The notes under the pieces are model-generated. The model worked only from the letters and a program-made list of their open reading frames with translations. It did not search any database and was not told the origin of the DNA. From CAWCLK01 sp963796225 (lineage in GTDB: Bacteria > Actinomycetota > Nitriliruptoria > Nitriliruptorales > Nitriliruptoraceae), in the NCBI GenBank assembly GCA_963796225.1, contig CAWCLK010000017.1:26106-90105 (forward strand): 64,000 nt of DNA, read 5' to 3'. Positions 1 through 8,835 of this stretch are shown here, in pieces. The position numbers and the translations under genes are program-made. The stretch's first letter is position 1; every line of letters starts with the position of its first letter.

Positions 1-1
1 C

Positions 2-1310
2 CCGGTCGCCCCCATCCTGCTGGAGAACGTCTCGGTGCCCGCCGCGTCGGTGGCCACCCTCGAGCTCGGCGAGTACATCCCGCGGCAGGCCGACATCGGC
101 GTGTCCGTGACGACGCGGTCGGGGCGTGTGGTCGTGGAGGGCGTGCAGCGCCTCGACCCGGCGATCGGCGGCATCGACGCCGTGGCCCTGGTCCGGGCCG
201 CGCCCCGCCTGTCGGAGACCTGGACGATCCCGTGGTCGCTGACCGACCCGTCGGACGAGGCCACGCCCGCCGGCGACGGGGACATCGTCGGGGCCCCCGC
301 GTCCACCGAGGACGCCAGCAGCGAGGAGCCGACCACCGACGCGTCGAGCACCAGCGAACCCGCCCCGACCGAATCCGATCCGACCGAACCCGATCCGAGC
401 GAGGCCGCCACCGAGGTGGACCCCGAGGAGCTCGAGACCGAGGCACCCTCGGCCAACGAGGTCCGCACCGCGTCGCCCGGCAAGGGCACCGCGAGCTGGA
501 TCTGGGTGTCCAACCCCGGGGTCGAGGCCGCCGCCGTGACGGTCACGCTGCACACCGCCACCGGTCCGGTGGTCCCCGACATCGGCGACGAGCTGCTGAT
601 CGAGGGCGGGCAGGTCCTGCGCGTCGACCTGCGTGGCCTGCTGCCGCCGGGCCAGTCCGCGGCAGGCGCGACCGTGCGGTCCGAGAACGGCGTGCCCGTG
701 GTGGCCGGCATGGCCACGCTGGTGGCGCCCGAGGCGGCCAACCCGGACCGGACCGGCTACACGTCCCAGCTCGGCTGGCCCGAGGCCGACTCGGCCTGGG
801 TGGTGCCCGGCGAGACGGGGGAGGGGCGCCAGCAGGTGCTGCACCTGGTCAACCCCGGGGCCGACGACGCGCGGGTCGACGTGGCGGTGTGGGACGGCGC
901 CGCCCTGCGCCGCCCCGAGGGCCTGCAGGGCGTGCGCGTCGGGGCGGGGTCGCTGCTCGAGCTGGACGTCACCGAGGTCGTGGCGGGGGCCGAGCACATG
1001 GCCGCCTTCGTCACCGCGACCGAGGGCACCGTCGTCGCGGGGCGGCACAGCGTGGGCGAGGACCCGGCCGACTGGGTCGCCCACACGGGCGTGCCCGCGC
1101 GGCTGTGGTCCGGCGGCGACGTGGTGCCCCCGGTGGACCACGACCCGCAGCTGATCGAGCGGCTGGGCACGACGGGCGGCCTGCCCGCGGTCGACCCGGA
1201 CGCCGTCGACCCGGACGCCGTCGAGCCGTCCCCGGACCCCACGCTGGCACCGAGCACGCCGCCCGACGCCGACCACCCCGTCGGAGTCGACGTCGACCGA
1301 GGCGGGCTAG
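2..1310 (+). CDS. DUF5719-family protein, 5' end outside window
   Basis: The frame is open from the window edge, so the true start lies upstream. The protein has two beta-rich, DUF5719-like stretches separated by an acidic Pro/Ser/Thr/Glu-rich linker at about 290-450. It ends in a short tandem duplication encoding VDPDA twice. DUF5719 proteins are actinobacterial envelope proteins of unknown function, commonly found beside DUF3499, manB and Trm112 genes, and all three follow here. The literal frame runs on to 1861 across the whole opposite-strand peptidase gene. Removing one G from the GGG at 1304-1306 brings the TAG at 1308-1310 into frame, which is the end given. The family call rests on sequence pattern plus neighbourhood. 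Confidence 0.7.
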
Positions 1311-1738
1311 CCCCAGCCCAGCTCGTCGAGGCGGTCGTCGTCGATCCCGAAGTGGTGGGCGATCTCGTGCACCACCGTCTCGCGGACCAGGTCCGCGAGC
1401 TCCTCGCGCGACCGGGCCCGCAGCTCGAGCGGCCGGCGGAAGATGGTCACCCGGTCGGGCAGCATGGTGTCGCCCCACCCGCGTGCCGTGCGCGGCACCC
1501 CCTGGTAGAGCCCGAGCAGGACCACCTCCTCGCCGTCCTCCAGCGCGTCGGCCGGGGGCACGTCCTCGACGGTGACCTCGATGTTGTCGAGCTCGGCCAG
1601 CAGGGGCTCCGGCAGCGATCCCAGCGCGTCGTCGACCAGCCGGTCGAAGGAGGCCGAGGACAGGGCGCGGTGGCCGGCCACCGGGCGCCGACGCGGGTCC
1701 GGGTGGCGGCGGCGCCGACGGGCGTGACGATCGTCCAT
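1307..1738 (-). CDS. Zincin-like metallopeptidase family protein (PF06262-type)
   Basis: 143 residues, the usual size for this family of small HExxH proteins. The zinc motif VVHEIAHHFGIDD sits close to the C-terminus and gives two His ligands, with the acidic residue just after as the likely third. The basic N-terminal 20 residues are poorly conserved in relatives. The substrate is unknown for the family. It converges on the DUF5719 gene with a 3 to 4 bp overlap. The ATG is chosen because a TACGCT -10 element lies only 6 bases upstream, so the mRNA is probably leaderless. Confidence 0.85.
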   Translation of the reverse strand: MDDRHARRRRRHPDPRRRPVAGHRALSSASFDRLVDDALGSLPEPLLAELDNIEVTVEDVPPADALEDGEEVVLLGLYQGVPRTARGWGDTMLPDRVTIFRRPLELRARSREELADLVRETVVHEIAHHFGIDDDRLDELGWG

Positions 1739-1744
1739 GACTCC

Positions 1745-1750
1745 AGCGTA
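1745..1750 (-). promoter_or_regulatory. -10 element of leaderless metallopeptidase gene
   Basis: TACGCT on the minus strand followed by 6 bases and ATG. It matches the TANNNT elements seen before many other genes in this window. Initiation about 7 bases downstream would fall at the start codon. Confidence 0.45.
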
Positions 1751-1800
1751 CGGGGGGTGGGTACGTCGGCGCGCGCGAGCGCTGTGCTTCACTGCGCCCC

Positions 1801-2415
1801 ATGGCTGAACCTGCGCGCTCCGATGCCAACGTCCGTCCCGGGGGGGTCGTCCGCCCGCTGAGCCGTGCGGCCACGCGCCGCTGCTCACGGCCCGGGTGTC
1901 CCACGCCGGCCACGGCGACGTTGACCTTCCGCTACGACCAGCAGCACGCCTCGCTGGCGCCGCTGGTGGCCGACGGCGGTCCCGAGACCTACGACCTCTG
2001 CGGCGACCACGCCGACCGTACGCGTCCGCCACACGGCTGGACCCTGCGCGACGACCGGCCCGACGAGCGCGAGGTCGAGGCGCCCGTCGCGTCCGAGCTC
2101 GGCTCCGAGCACACCGTCGCCGTCCTCGCCGCCGCGCTGCGGGGCGAGCCGTCGGCGACCGCGCCGGCCCCGTCCGAGGCCCCCGCCTCGGACGACGCCG
2201 TGCCAGCCGTCGACACCGCCGCGCTCGACGCCATCGCCGACGCGCCCTTCGACGAGCCGGACCTGTTCGCCACCGTGGACGAGGCGGACCCCGTCGACCA
2301 GGGCAGCCCCGTCCACGAGGCCGCGCCCGTCGATGAGGACCCCGAGGACGACGACGCGGGTGTGGTCGAGCAGGTGCCGGCCCGCACGGTCCCCGGGGCG
2401 CACCGCCCGGCCTGA
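1801..2415 (+). CDS. DUF3499 family protein
   Basis: 204 residues. The N-terminal 75 residues carry the DUF3499 signature: CSRPGCPTPATATLTF, then a DQQHASLAPL segment, then TYDLCGDHADR and the Trp of HGW. The Cys pairs suggest a small metal-binding fold. The C-terminal 120 residues are Ala/Asp/Glu/Pro-rich and look disordered. Function is unknown; the family is restricted to Actinobacteria and travels with the metallopeptidase and phosphomannomutase genes that flank it here. No strong ribosome site is seen before the ATG. Confidence 0.85.
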   Translation: MAEPARSDANVRPGGVVRPLSRAATRRCSRPGCPTPATATLTFRYDQQHASLAPLVADGGPETYDLCGDHADRTRPPHGWTLRDDRPDEREVEAPVASELGSEHTVAVLAAALRGEPSATAPAPSEAPASDDAVPAVDTAALDAIADAPFDEPDLFATVDEADPVDQGSPVHEAAPVDEDPEDDDAGVVEQVPARTVPGAHRPA

Positions 2416-2442
2416 CCCGGCCCCCGGCTCGCTCCGGCCCGG

Positions 2443-3312
2443 TCAGCCCTCGCGTCGCACCACGGCCAGCAGTCCCGTGCCCGTGCCGTGCCGCGGGTCC
2501 ACCAGGCGGAAGGGTGTGGCCGCCGGCGTGACCTGGGCGAGCTCCCAGGCGGCCTCGCGGCCGCCGCGGGAGGCCAGCGAACCCGCCAGGCGGGGCGCGC
2601 GCTCCTGCACGGCGGTCCACGCGGTGTTGGCGACGCGTTCGACGACCCGGCGTGACAGCGGCATGCGGAACGGCCCGTCCTCGAGCCGGCGGACCACCGG
2701 TGTGGTGCCGGTGGCGTCCGCCAGCAGTCGGTGGAGCTGCCGTGGGGTCACGACGCCGACGTGCGGGGCGTACCCGGACCAGCCGCCGGGGTAGCTGGTC
2801 TCGTCCGGGGTGGACAGCACGAGCACGCCGCCCGGTGCGACGTGGTCCCAGAGGGCGCCGAGGAAGCCCGCCTGCTCCGCCGGCGGCACGTGCTCGAGCA
2901 CCTCCATGGCCAGGACCACCGGCGCGGGGTCGGCGTCATCGAGGTCCGTGGTGGCCGGGACGTCGAAGGTCGCCCCGCCGAACCGCACCACCTCGGCGTC
3001 CTGGTCGCAGAGCTCCAGGTCGCGTCCGAGCCGCTGCGCCACCCATGCCGACAACGCGCCGATCCCGCAGCCGACGTCGAGCACGCGACCGTCGGCAGCC
3101 CCGAGGGCCGTGACCGCGTCGGCCGCGGCCTGGTAGTTGGCCACGTGCCGTGCCACCAGCACCGGTGACCCGAACCCGCCCACGTCGCCGCCCTCGACGT
3201 TCAGCGCCGCATCGCGCGAGCGCGTCACGGCCCGGTTGAGGAACGGCAGGGCGCCCGCCACGTCGGGGACGCACGGGTCTGTCGGGGGCCACGGGGCGGA
3301 CACGTCGGCCAC
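2443..3312 (-). CDS. Class I SAM-dependent methyltransferase
   Basis: 289 residues from a GTG preceded by GAGGAG. Rossmann-type motif I is VLDVGCGIGALS at about residues 85-96, with the acidic end of strand beta2 in ELCDQD and motif IV near VVLAMEVLEHVPP. This EVLEHV pattern is typical of UbiE/Methyltransf_11-like enzymes acting on small molecules or glycans. Substrate cannot be deduced. It is divergent from manB, and the 133 bases between them hold the manB promoter. Confidence 0.85.
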   Translation of the reverse strand: MADVSAPWPPTDPCVPDVAGALPFLNRAVTRSRDAALNVEGGDVGGFGSPVLVARHVANYQAAADAVTALGAADGRVLDVGCGIGALSAWVAQRLGRDLELCDQDAEVVRFGGATFDVPATTDLDDADPAPVVLAMEVLEHVPPAEQAGFLGALWDHVAPGGVLVLSTPDETSYPGGWSGYAPHVGVVTPRQLHRLLADATGTTPVVRRLEDGPFRMPLSRRVVERVANTAWTAVQERAPRLAGSLASRGGREAAWELAQVTPAATPFRLVDPRHGTGTGLLAVVRREG

Positions 3313-3407
3313 CTGCTCCTCGGGTCGGGCGGCGGGCGGCGGGGCGCGCACGCTACAGGGCGGGGCCGGCTCGTCCGTCCGTCGGGTCCCGGCCGAGGGG
3401 GACGGCG

Positions 3408-3413
3408 TAGGCT
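3408..3413 (+). promoter_or_regulatory. -10 element upstream of manB
   Basis: TAGGCT ends 32 bases before the manB GTG. It matches the TANNNT consensus recurring across this window. No convincing -35 hexamer is seen. Confidence 0.35.
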
Positions 3414-3445
3414 CGCCGACCTGTCCACGACCGAGGTGCACCGCC

Positions 3446-4813
3446 GTGTCCGACGTCCTCCAGCGAATCGTCAAGGCCTACGACGTCCGGGGCCTGGTCG
3501 ACAGCGAGCTGACGCCCGACGTCGTCACGGCGCTCGGGGCGGCCGTGGCGGAGGTCGTGGTGCCCGAGGGCGGTGGCACGTTCGTCGTCGGCCACGACAT
3601 GCGCCCGTCGTCGCGTCCGCTGGTCGACGCGCTCAGCATCGGGCTGACCTCCCGGGGCGTGGACGTGATCGACATGGGCCTGACCTCCACCGACGGGCTG
3701 TACTACGCCTCGGGGTCGCTGGACGCCCCGGGCGCGATGTTCACGGCCTCGCACAACCCGCCCGAGTACAACGGCATCAAGCTGTGCCGGGCCGGGGCCG
3801 CGCCGCTGTCGATCGACACCGGCCTGGCCGAGGTCCGCGACCGTGCGTCCGAGCTGCTGGCCGCCGGCGACCTGCCGACCGAGCTCGGCCCGGGCAGCGT
3901 CGAGCAGCGTGACCTCATCGACGAGTTCGCCGCCCACGTGCGGTCCTTCGTGGACGTCAGCGCCCTGCGTCCGATCCGCATCGCGATCGACGCCGGCAAC
4001 GGCATGGCCGGACACGTGGTCCCCAAGGTCTTCGAACCGCTCCCGGTCCAGGTCGAGGAGCTGTACTTCGAGCTCGACGGCACCTTCCCGAACCACCCGG
4101 CCAACCCCATCGAGCCGGAGAACCTGCGCGACCTCCAGCAGCTCGTGCGCGAGCACAACCTGCCGCTGGGGCTGGCCTTCGACGGTGACGCCGACCGCAT
4201 GTTCGCCGTCGACGAACGCGGCGAGCCGGTGTCCTCGTCGCTGATCGGGGCGGTCGTGGCCGACCGGCTGCTCACCCGCAACCCCGGCGAGACCGTCCTG
4301 TACAACCTGATCTGCTCGCGGGTGGTGCCCGAGACCGTCGAGGCCGCCGGCGGGACCGCCATCCGCACCCGGGTCGGCCACTCGTTCATCAAGGCGCGCA
4401 TGGCCGAGACCGGGGCGATCTTCGCCGCCGAGCACTCCGGGCACTACTACTTCCGCGACAACTACCGGGCCGACTCCGGGCTGATCGCCGCGCTCGTGCT
4501 GCTCGAGGCCGTCGCGGCGGCCGACGCCCCGCTGTCCGAGGTCGTCGCCCCGTACGAGCTCTATGCGGCCTCCGGCGAGATCAACTACGAGGTCGACGAC
4601 CCGGGCGCCGTCATCGAGCGCGTGGCCACCGACGTCGCCGACGACGCGGTCGAGCAGGACCGCGAGGACGGGCTCACCGTCGTCCTCGACGACGGCTGGT
4701 TCAACCTGCGGCCCTCCAACACCGAACCGCTGCTGCGCCTGAACGTCGAGGGCGACGACGAGGCGGCGATGGCCCGGATCCGGGACCGCGTCGCGGCGAC
4801 GATCCAGGCCTGA
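3446..4813 (+). CDS. manB: Phosphomannomutase/phosphoglucomutase
   Basis: 455 residues, full length for the alpha-D-phosphohexomutase family. It interconverts hexose 6-phosphate and 1-phosphate for GDP-mannose and wall glycan synthesis. The phosphoserine loop TASHNPPEYNGIK places the catalytic Ser at about 102. The Mg2+ loop DGDADR is at about 246-251. The sugar-binding EHSGHYYF and the C-terminal phosphate loop RPSNTEPLLRL are intact. The GTG start sits after CCGAGGTG. A Trm112-family gene follows, the usual actinobacterial order. Confidence 0.95.
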   Translation: MSDVLQRIVKAYDVRGLVDSELTPDVVTALGAAVAEVVVPEGGGTFVVGHDMRPSSRPLVDALSIGLTSRGVDVIDMGLTSTDGLYYASGSLDAPGAMFTASHNPPEYNGIKLCRAGAAPLSIDTGLAEVRDRASELLAAGDLPTELGPGSVEQRDLIDEFAAHVRSFVDVSALRPIRIAIDAGNGMAGHVVPKVFEPLPVQVEELYFELDGTFPNHPANPIEPENLRDLQQLVREHNLPLGLAFDGDADRMFAVDERGEPVSSSLIGAVVADRLLTRNPGETVLYNLICSRVVPETVEAAGGTAIRTRVGHSFIKARMAETGAIFAAEHSGHYYFRDNYRADSGLIAALVLLEAVAAADAPLSEVVAPYELYAASGEINYEVDDPGAVIERVATDVADDAVEQDREDGLTVVLDDGWFNLRPSNTEPLLRLNVEGDDEAAMARIRDRVAATIQA

Positions 4814-4858
4814 CCCTCGCCGTGGGCGTCGCCGCGCGGCGATGATCCAGGCCTGACC
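4794..4858 (+). repeat. Duplicated 3' end of manB
   Basis: The last coding bases of manB plus its stop (4794-4815) recur 43 bases downstream at 4837-4858 with 21 of 22 bases identical. A similar duplication follows the response regulator gene near 8.75 kb. Confidence 0.75.
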
Positions 4859-4910
4859 ACGGCTACCGTGCGGGCCTGACCCAACCCCTCGCGAGCCAGA
4901 AAGGGCCGAC

Positions 4911-5093
4911 GTGGCCGTCGACGAGCGCCTCCTCGAGATCCTGGTGTGCCCCGACTGCCGTGGCGAGGTCGAGTACAAGGACCGCCGCAAGGTGATCGTG
5001 TGCCAGTCCTGCGGGCTGCAGTACCCGGTCCGCGACGGCATCCCCGTGATGCTGGTGGACGAAGCGACCCGGTCGCGGGGCGCGAAGCGCTGA
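4911..5093 (+). CDS. Trm112 family zinc-binding protein
   Basis: 60 residues from GTG after a GAAAGG. It shows the two CxxC pairs of a zinc ribbon (LVCPDCRG and VCQSCGLQYPVRDGIPVML), the hallmark of the Trm112/YcaR fold. Eukaryotic Trm112 activates methyltransferases; bacterial members are small partners of unclear role. A TACCGT at 4864-4869 may be its own -10 element. The link to the nearby methyltransferase is only suggestive. Confidence 0.9.
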   Translation: MAVDERLLEILVCPDCRGEVEYKDRRKVIVCQSCGLQYPVRDGIPVMLVDEATRSRGAKR

Positions 5094-5103
5094 CGGGGCG
5101 CGG

Positions 5104-5478
5104 TCAGCCGCGGCCGTAGCGGTCCTCGAGCCGCTCGATGTCGTCCTCGTCGAACTCGCCGAAGGCGACCTCCATGAAGCGGGCGGGGCCGTCGTCGCCG
5201 CCGGTCACCCGGTGCGTGGCGCCCCGCGGCACGAAGAACTCCTGGCCCCGGTCGGCCACGACCTCCTCGCCGTCGATGGCCACGCGCAGCCCGGCGTCGA
5301 GCACGACCCACAGCTCGTCGCGATGCTGGTGGCGCTGCAGGCTGAGGGCCTGGCCCGGCTGCACCTCGATGATCTTGACGGTGCAGACCTCGTTGAACGC
5401 GTACCGGCGGAACCAGCCCCAGGGCCGGTCGTCGTGCACGATCTCGTGCTCGGCACCCGTCGCGCTCGTGTCGTCCAC
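5104..5478 (-). CDS. Cupin-domain protein, mannose-6-phosphate isomerase C-terminal type
   Basis: 124 residues if the GTG at 5478 is used; the frame stays open to 5598, but the upstream residues are low-complexity and unlike the family. The cupin core has the RPWGWFRRY entry, LSLQRHQHRDELWVVL (metal His/His/Glu) and a later PRGATHRV. This matches the stand-alone type II phosphomannose isomerase cupin, which converts fructose 6-phosphate to mannose 6-phosphate or helps nucleotide-sugar formation. Placement near manB fits mannose metabolism. Confidence 0.8.
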   Translation of the reverse strand: MDDTSATGAEHEIVHDDRPWGWFRRYAFNEVCTVKIIEVQPGQALSLQRHQHRDELWVVLDAGLRVAIDGEEVVADRGQEFFVPRGATHRVTGGDDGPARFMEVAFGEFDEDDIERLEDRYGRG

Positions 5479-5642
5479 GTCGTCCGGTCCCGTCGTCGTC
5501 GGTTGATAGGTTGGCGCGCCCTCACGAGGCCTCGAGGGCCGGCCGCGCGTCCACTGCCGACGCAGTCTAGGAACCGGTCGTCGACGGCCCGGGGACACGC
5601 CCCGACCACCGGGCCACCGCCCGACGACCCGCAGGTGGATGC

Positions 5643-6473
5643 ATGGCTGCTGACCAGGACGTGCTCGTCGCCCGGGCCACCGACGCGCTGGCCGCCCGGC
5701 TGGACGGTCGCCGGCTCGACGTGCTGGTGACCCTCGGCTCGGGACTCGCGCCGGTCGCCGACGCCCTCACGCAGGCCGTGGAGGTGCCGGTGGCCGAGCT
5801 GCCGGGCCTGGCGACCTCGACCGTGCCCGGACACTCCGGGGTCCTGCGCGTCGGCGAGCTCGCCGGCCGGACCGTCGTCGCCCAGGTCGGCCGCGTGCAC
5901 CTGTACGAGGGCCACACGGGCGCCGACGTGACGCGCCTGGTCGACGTGGTGGCGCGGCTCGGGGCAGACACCTTCGTCGTGACCAACGCGGCGGGCGGGC
6001 TCGACCCGGACTTCGTGCCCGGCGACGTGATGGCGATCACGGACCACCTCAACCTCACGGGCACCTCGCCCCACCTCGGCGTGGTCCGCAACGGGGGCCC
6101 GGTGTTCCAGGACATGGCCAATGCCTACGACGCCGAGCTGCGCCGGCTGGCCCTGGACGTCGCCGAGCAGCAGGGCTTCGCCCTGCGCGAGGGCGTGTAC
6201 GCCGGGCTGCTCGGGCCCGCCTTCGAGACGCCCGCCGAGGTCCACATGCTGCGCACGCTCGGGGCGTCGGCGGTGGGGATGTCCACCGTCCTCGAGGTGA
6301 TCGCGGCGCGGTCGCTCGGCATGCGCGTCGCCGGCCTGTCCACCATCACCAACGTGCACGGCGAGGGCGTGGCGACCTCCCACGAGGAGGTCCTCGAGGT
6401 CGGTCGCACCGTCAGCCAGAAGGTCAGCGCGCTGGTCCTCGGCCTGCTCGAGTCCCTGCCCGCCCGCGACTGA
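5643..6473 (+). CDS. Purine nucleoside phosphorylase
   Basis: 276 residues, trimeric PNP class. It cleaves purine nucleosides with phosphate to the base and ribose 1-phosphate. Seen are the phosphate loop LGSGLAPV near 30, PGHSG near 60, GRVHLYEG, TNAAGGL at about 117-123, the purine loop with GPAFETPAEVHMLR, and VGMSTVLE followed by STITN, where Asn should be the base-recognition residue. A DeoD-type hexamer is excluded by these motifs. ComF follows after 64 bases in the same direction. Confidence 0.93.
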   Translation: MAADQDVLVARATDALAARLDGRRLDVLVTLGSGLAPVADALTQAVEVPVAELPGLATSTVPGHSGVLRVGELAGRTVVAQVGRVHLYEGHTGADVTRLVDVVARLGADTFVVTNAAGGLDPDFVPGDVMAITDHLNLTGTSPHLGVVRNGGPVFQDMANAYDAELRRLALDVAEQQGFALREGVYAGLLGPAFETPAEVHMLRTLGASAVGMSTVLEVIAARSLGMRVAGLSTITNVHGEGVATSHEEVLEVGRTVSQKVSALVLGLLESLPARD

Positions 6474-6537
6474 TCGCCCGTCCCCAGCGGCCCGATCCGT
6501 GGGTCCGCATCCGTCGCGGACCGGCGACACTGCGGGC

Positions 6538-7200
6538 ATGGCCGGACTGCTGGACCTGCTCGCCCCGCCCCGCTGCGCCTCGTGCGGCGCGCCCGGGGCG
6601 ATGCCCTGGTGCGTCCCCTGTCGGGACGAGGCGCGACGGTTGCGCGTCGGCCGGCGCTGTCGCCGCTGCGCCGGGGACTGCCTGCCCCGCGACCCGGGGT
6701 GCCCGCTGCGGGGCGTGGACGTCGCCCGGACCTGGGCGGCCTTCACCTACACGGGAGTGGTGGCCCGCACGATCGTGGCGGCGAAGGTCGGGACCCACCA
6801 CGCGGCGTGGGTGCCGCTCGGGCGCCACCTCGGGCAGCTGGTGGCCGAGTCCGGGCCGGTCGTCGACGCCGTCGTGCCCGTGGCGACCGAGCCGACGCGG
6901 GCCCGCCGGCGCGGGTTCGACCACGCCTGGCTGCTGGCCGCGCAGGTGGCCGCGGCGGTCGGGGTGCCCGCCGTCCGCGCCCTGCGGACGCGACGACGCG
7001 CGGCGGACCGCGGCGTGGTCGGCCACGACGGCGAGCTGCCCGACGGGACCACCTGGGCGACGGGACCCGTGCCGCCCCGGGTCGTGCTGGTCGACGACGT
7101 GATGACCACGGGCGCGACCGTGCGCGCGGCCGTCCGTGCGCTGCGTGACGCCGGCGCCCGCGAGGTGCAGGTGGCGGTGGTGGCACGCGCCCGGGGATGA
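6538..7200 (+). CDS. comF: ComF family phosphoribosyltransferase-like protein
   Basis: 220 residues. An N-terminal zinc ribbon (PRCASCG, WCVPC, CRRCAGDC) precedes a PRTase fold with the PRPP motif VVLVDDVMTTGATVRAA near the C-terminus. ComF is needed for DNA uptake in competent bacteria; in actinobacteria the role is less certain. It is often found beside hpf and secA, as here. The middle region ARRRGFDHAWLLA matches the family's RGFNQ segment. No clear ribosome site precedes the ATG; the transcript may be leaderless. Confidence 0.88.
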   Translation: MAGLLDLLAPPRCASCGAPGAMPWCVPCRDEARRLRVGRRCRRCAGDCLPRDPGCPLRGVDVARTWAAFTYTGVVARTIVAAKVGTHHAAWVPLGRHLGQLVAESGPVVDAVVPVATEPTRARRRGFDHAWLLAAQVAAAVGVPAVRALRTRRRAADRGVVGHDGELPDGTTWATGPVPPRVVLVDDVMTTGATVRAAVRALRDAGAREVQVAVVARARG

Positions 7201-7527
7201 CGCCGTCGCGTGCGTGCGCGTCACGCACGGTGTCAAGGGCCGTCCGGTCCGTCAGGACTCGGGGCAGTTCGACCTCCGCGCGGCCTGCGGCGTTGCTACG
7301 GTCGTCGACGCCGGTGACATCGGGAGCCGGCATCGAACGAGAGCGAGGTGACGGCTCCCTCGAACCGCACCGGCTCCCCGCGCGCGAGGATGCGCGCACA
7401 CGGATCCCGGCCCTGCCGGCGGCCCGTCACCACACCGCAAGGAGCGACCTGCCGCCGCCGGTGACGTTCGCCCCGTCTGCGCCTCGCGTCCCTCGCGCAC
7501 TCCACCGCGCACGATGCAGGAGGCGAG
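7201..7527 (+). other. Non-coding leader of hpf
   Basis: 327 bases without a supported gene. A TACGGT at 7297-7302 could be a -10 element, giving a leader of about 220 bases. A GAGCCG/CGGCTC pair around 7322-7356 could form a hairpin. The strong site AGGAGG just before 7528 belongs to hpf. No riboswitch class is recognised. Confidence 0.35.
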
Positions 7528-7872
7528 ATGCAGATCACCGTGATGGGCAAGAACCTGGACCTGCCCGACGAGGTCAAGGACGAGGCCGTCGCCAAGCTGT
7601 CCAAGGTTCGAAAGCTCTTCGATCGGTTCATCGACATGGAGGTCGTGTTCTCCGAGGAACACAACCCTCGCATCGAGGACAAGATCCACTGCGAGGTGGT
7701 GCTGCATGCCAAGGGCAAGTACCTGCGCGCGAGCGCAGCGGCGCCCGACCCGCTCACGGCGATCGACCGCGCCGAGGCCAAGCTCTCCCGCCAGGTCCGC
7801 AAGTTCAAGACCCAGCTGGTGAGCAAGCCGCGGCTGGCCAACGCCAACGCGAACGGCCAGATGCCGGGCTGA
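7528..7872 (+). CDS. hpf: Ribosome hibernation promoting factor, short form
   Basis: 114 residues with an AGGAGG ribosome site 6 bases before ATG. The sequence follows the S30AE fold: MQITVMGKNLDLPDEVKDEAV start, KLF DRF, HNPR, HCEVVLHAKGKYLRA and the basic AIDRAEAKLSRQVRKFK helix. It binds the 30S decoding centre and silences ribosomes in stationary phase. Most actinobacterial HPFs are long, with a C-terminal dimerisation domain; that domain is absent here and replaced by about 15 Asn/Ala residues. No frame break is visible that would explain the loss. Confidence 0.92.
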   Translation: MQITVMGKNLDLPDEVKDEAVAKLSKVRKLFDRFIDMEVVFSEEHNPRIEDKIHCEVVLHAKGKYLRASAAAPDPLTAIDRAEAKLSRQVRKFKTQLVSKPRLANANANGQMPG

Positions 7873-7986
7873 CCTGCCCCGTCCGGGCCGGTGCATCGGG
7901 CACCGGTCCGGACGCTCGGTCGTCGTCGGACTGACCGGCCGGACGACCAGTCGGACGGACAGCGGTCCACGGTGGCTCAGGTGGGC

Positions 7987-7992
7987 TAGACT
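7987..7992 (+). promoter_or_regulatory. -10 element upstream of NarL-type regulator
   Basis: TAGACT lies 77 bases before the GTG of the response regulator gene. Matches the local TANNNT pattern; no clear -35. Confidence 0.3.
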
Positions 7993-8068
7993 CGGGCGCA
8001 CAGCGCACCGCTCGGCGCACGACGTGACCCCGGGTCGTGGGGGGCGGGCCGACCGCGGGAGGTCGCAC

Positions 8069-8755
8069 GTGCCACAGCAGTCCGAGCCCGTCGAGGCGAT
8101 TCGCCTGCTCATCGCCGACGATCACGAGCTGTTCCGGCGTGGGCTTCGCATGGTCCTCGAGGACGAGGACGACATCGAGGTCGTCGGCGAGGTCGGGGAC
8201 GGCCAGACCGCGGTCCAGCTCGCCATCGACGAGGCGCCGGACGTCATGGTGATGGACGTGCGCATGCCCCAGCTGTCGGGCATCGAGGCCGCGATCAAGG
8301 TGAAGGAGGCCCTGCCCCACACCAAGATCCTCATGCTGACGATCAGCGACGAGGAGGATGACCTCTACGAGGCCATCAAGGCCGGGGCGAACGGCTACCT
8401 GCTCAAGGAGATCTCGATCGACGAGATCGGCAACGCGGTGCGCTCGGTCCACGCGGGCCAGTCGCTGATCTCGCCGTCGATGGCGTCCAAGCTGCTCAAC
8501 GAGTTCGCCTCGATGATCAAGCGCGAGGAGGAGGAGAAGGAGCAGGTCCCGGCTCCCAAGCTCACCCCGCGCGAGATGGAGGTCCTCGAGCACGTCGCCA
8601 AGGGCATGAACAACCGCGAGATCGCCAAGGCGCTGTTCATCTCCGAGAACACGGTCAAGAACCACGTGCGCAACATCCTCGAGAAGCTCCACCTGCACTC
8701 GCGGATGGAGGCGGTCGTCTACGCGGTCCGCGAGAAGCTGCTGGAGATCAACTGA
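8069..8755 (+). CDS. NarL/FixJ-family response regulator
   Basis: 228 residues from GTG. The receiver domain (about 10-125) has the acidic pair in LIADDHELF, phosphoacceptor Asp in VMVMDVRMP, Thr of MLTISD and the Lys of YLLKEIS. A Glu-rich linker leads to a LuxR-type helix-turn-helix (LTPREMEVLEHVAKGMNNREIAK and ENTVKNHVRNILEKL). It should be a DNA-binding output partner of a histidine kinase, but no cognate kinase is adjacent; the nearest is the PdtaS-like protein 14 kb away, which normally uses an ANTAR partner. Confidence 0.93.
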   Translation: MPQQSEPVEAIRLLIADDHELFRRGLRMVLEDEDDIEVVGEVGDGQTAVQLAIDEAPDVMVMDVRMPQLSGIEAAIKVKEALPHTKILMLTISDEEDDLYEAIKAGANGYLLKEISIDEIGNAVRSVHAGQSLISPSMASKLLNEFASMIKREEEEKEQVPAPKLTPREMEVLEHVAKGMNNREIAKALFISENTVKNHVRNILEKLHLHSRMEAVVYAVREKLLEIN

Positions 8756-8799
8756 CCTGGCAGCTCGCGGCGCGCGAGAAGCTGCTGGAGATCAACTGA
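8729..8799 (+). repeat. Duplicated 3' end of response regulator gene
   Basis: The final 27 bases of the gene including TGA (8729-8755) are repeated without mismatch at 8773-8799, 44 bases downstream. The spacing is almost the same as in the manB 3' duplication. Confidence 0.85.
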
Positions 8800-8801
8800 G
8801 G

Positions 8802-8807
8802 TAGGCT
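8802..8807 (+). promoter_or_regulatory. -10 element upstream of thioesterase
   Basis: TAGGCT immediately after the duplicated segment and 28 bases before the GTG start of the next gene. Confidence 0.35.
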
Positions 8808-8835
8808 CTGGGGCCTCCCGATCGAGGCGTCTCCC

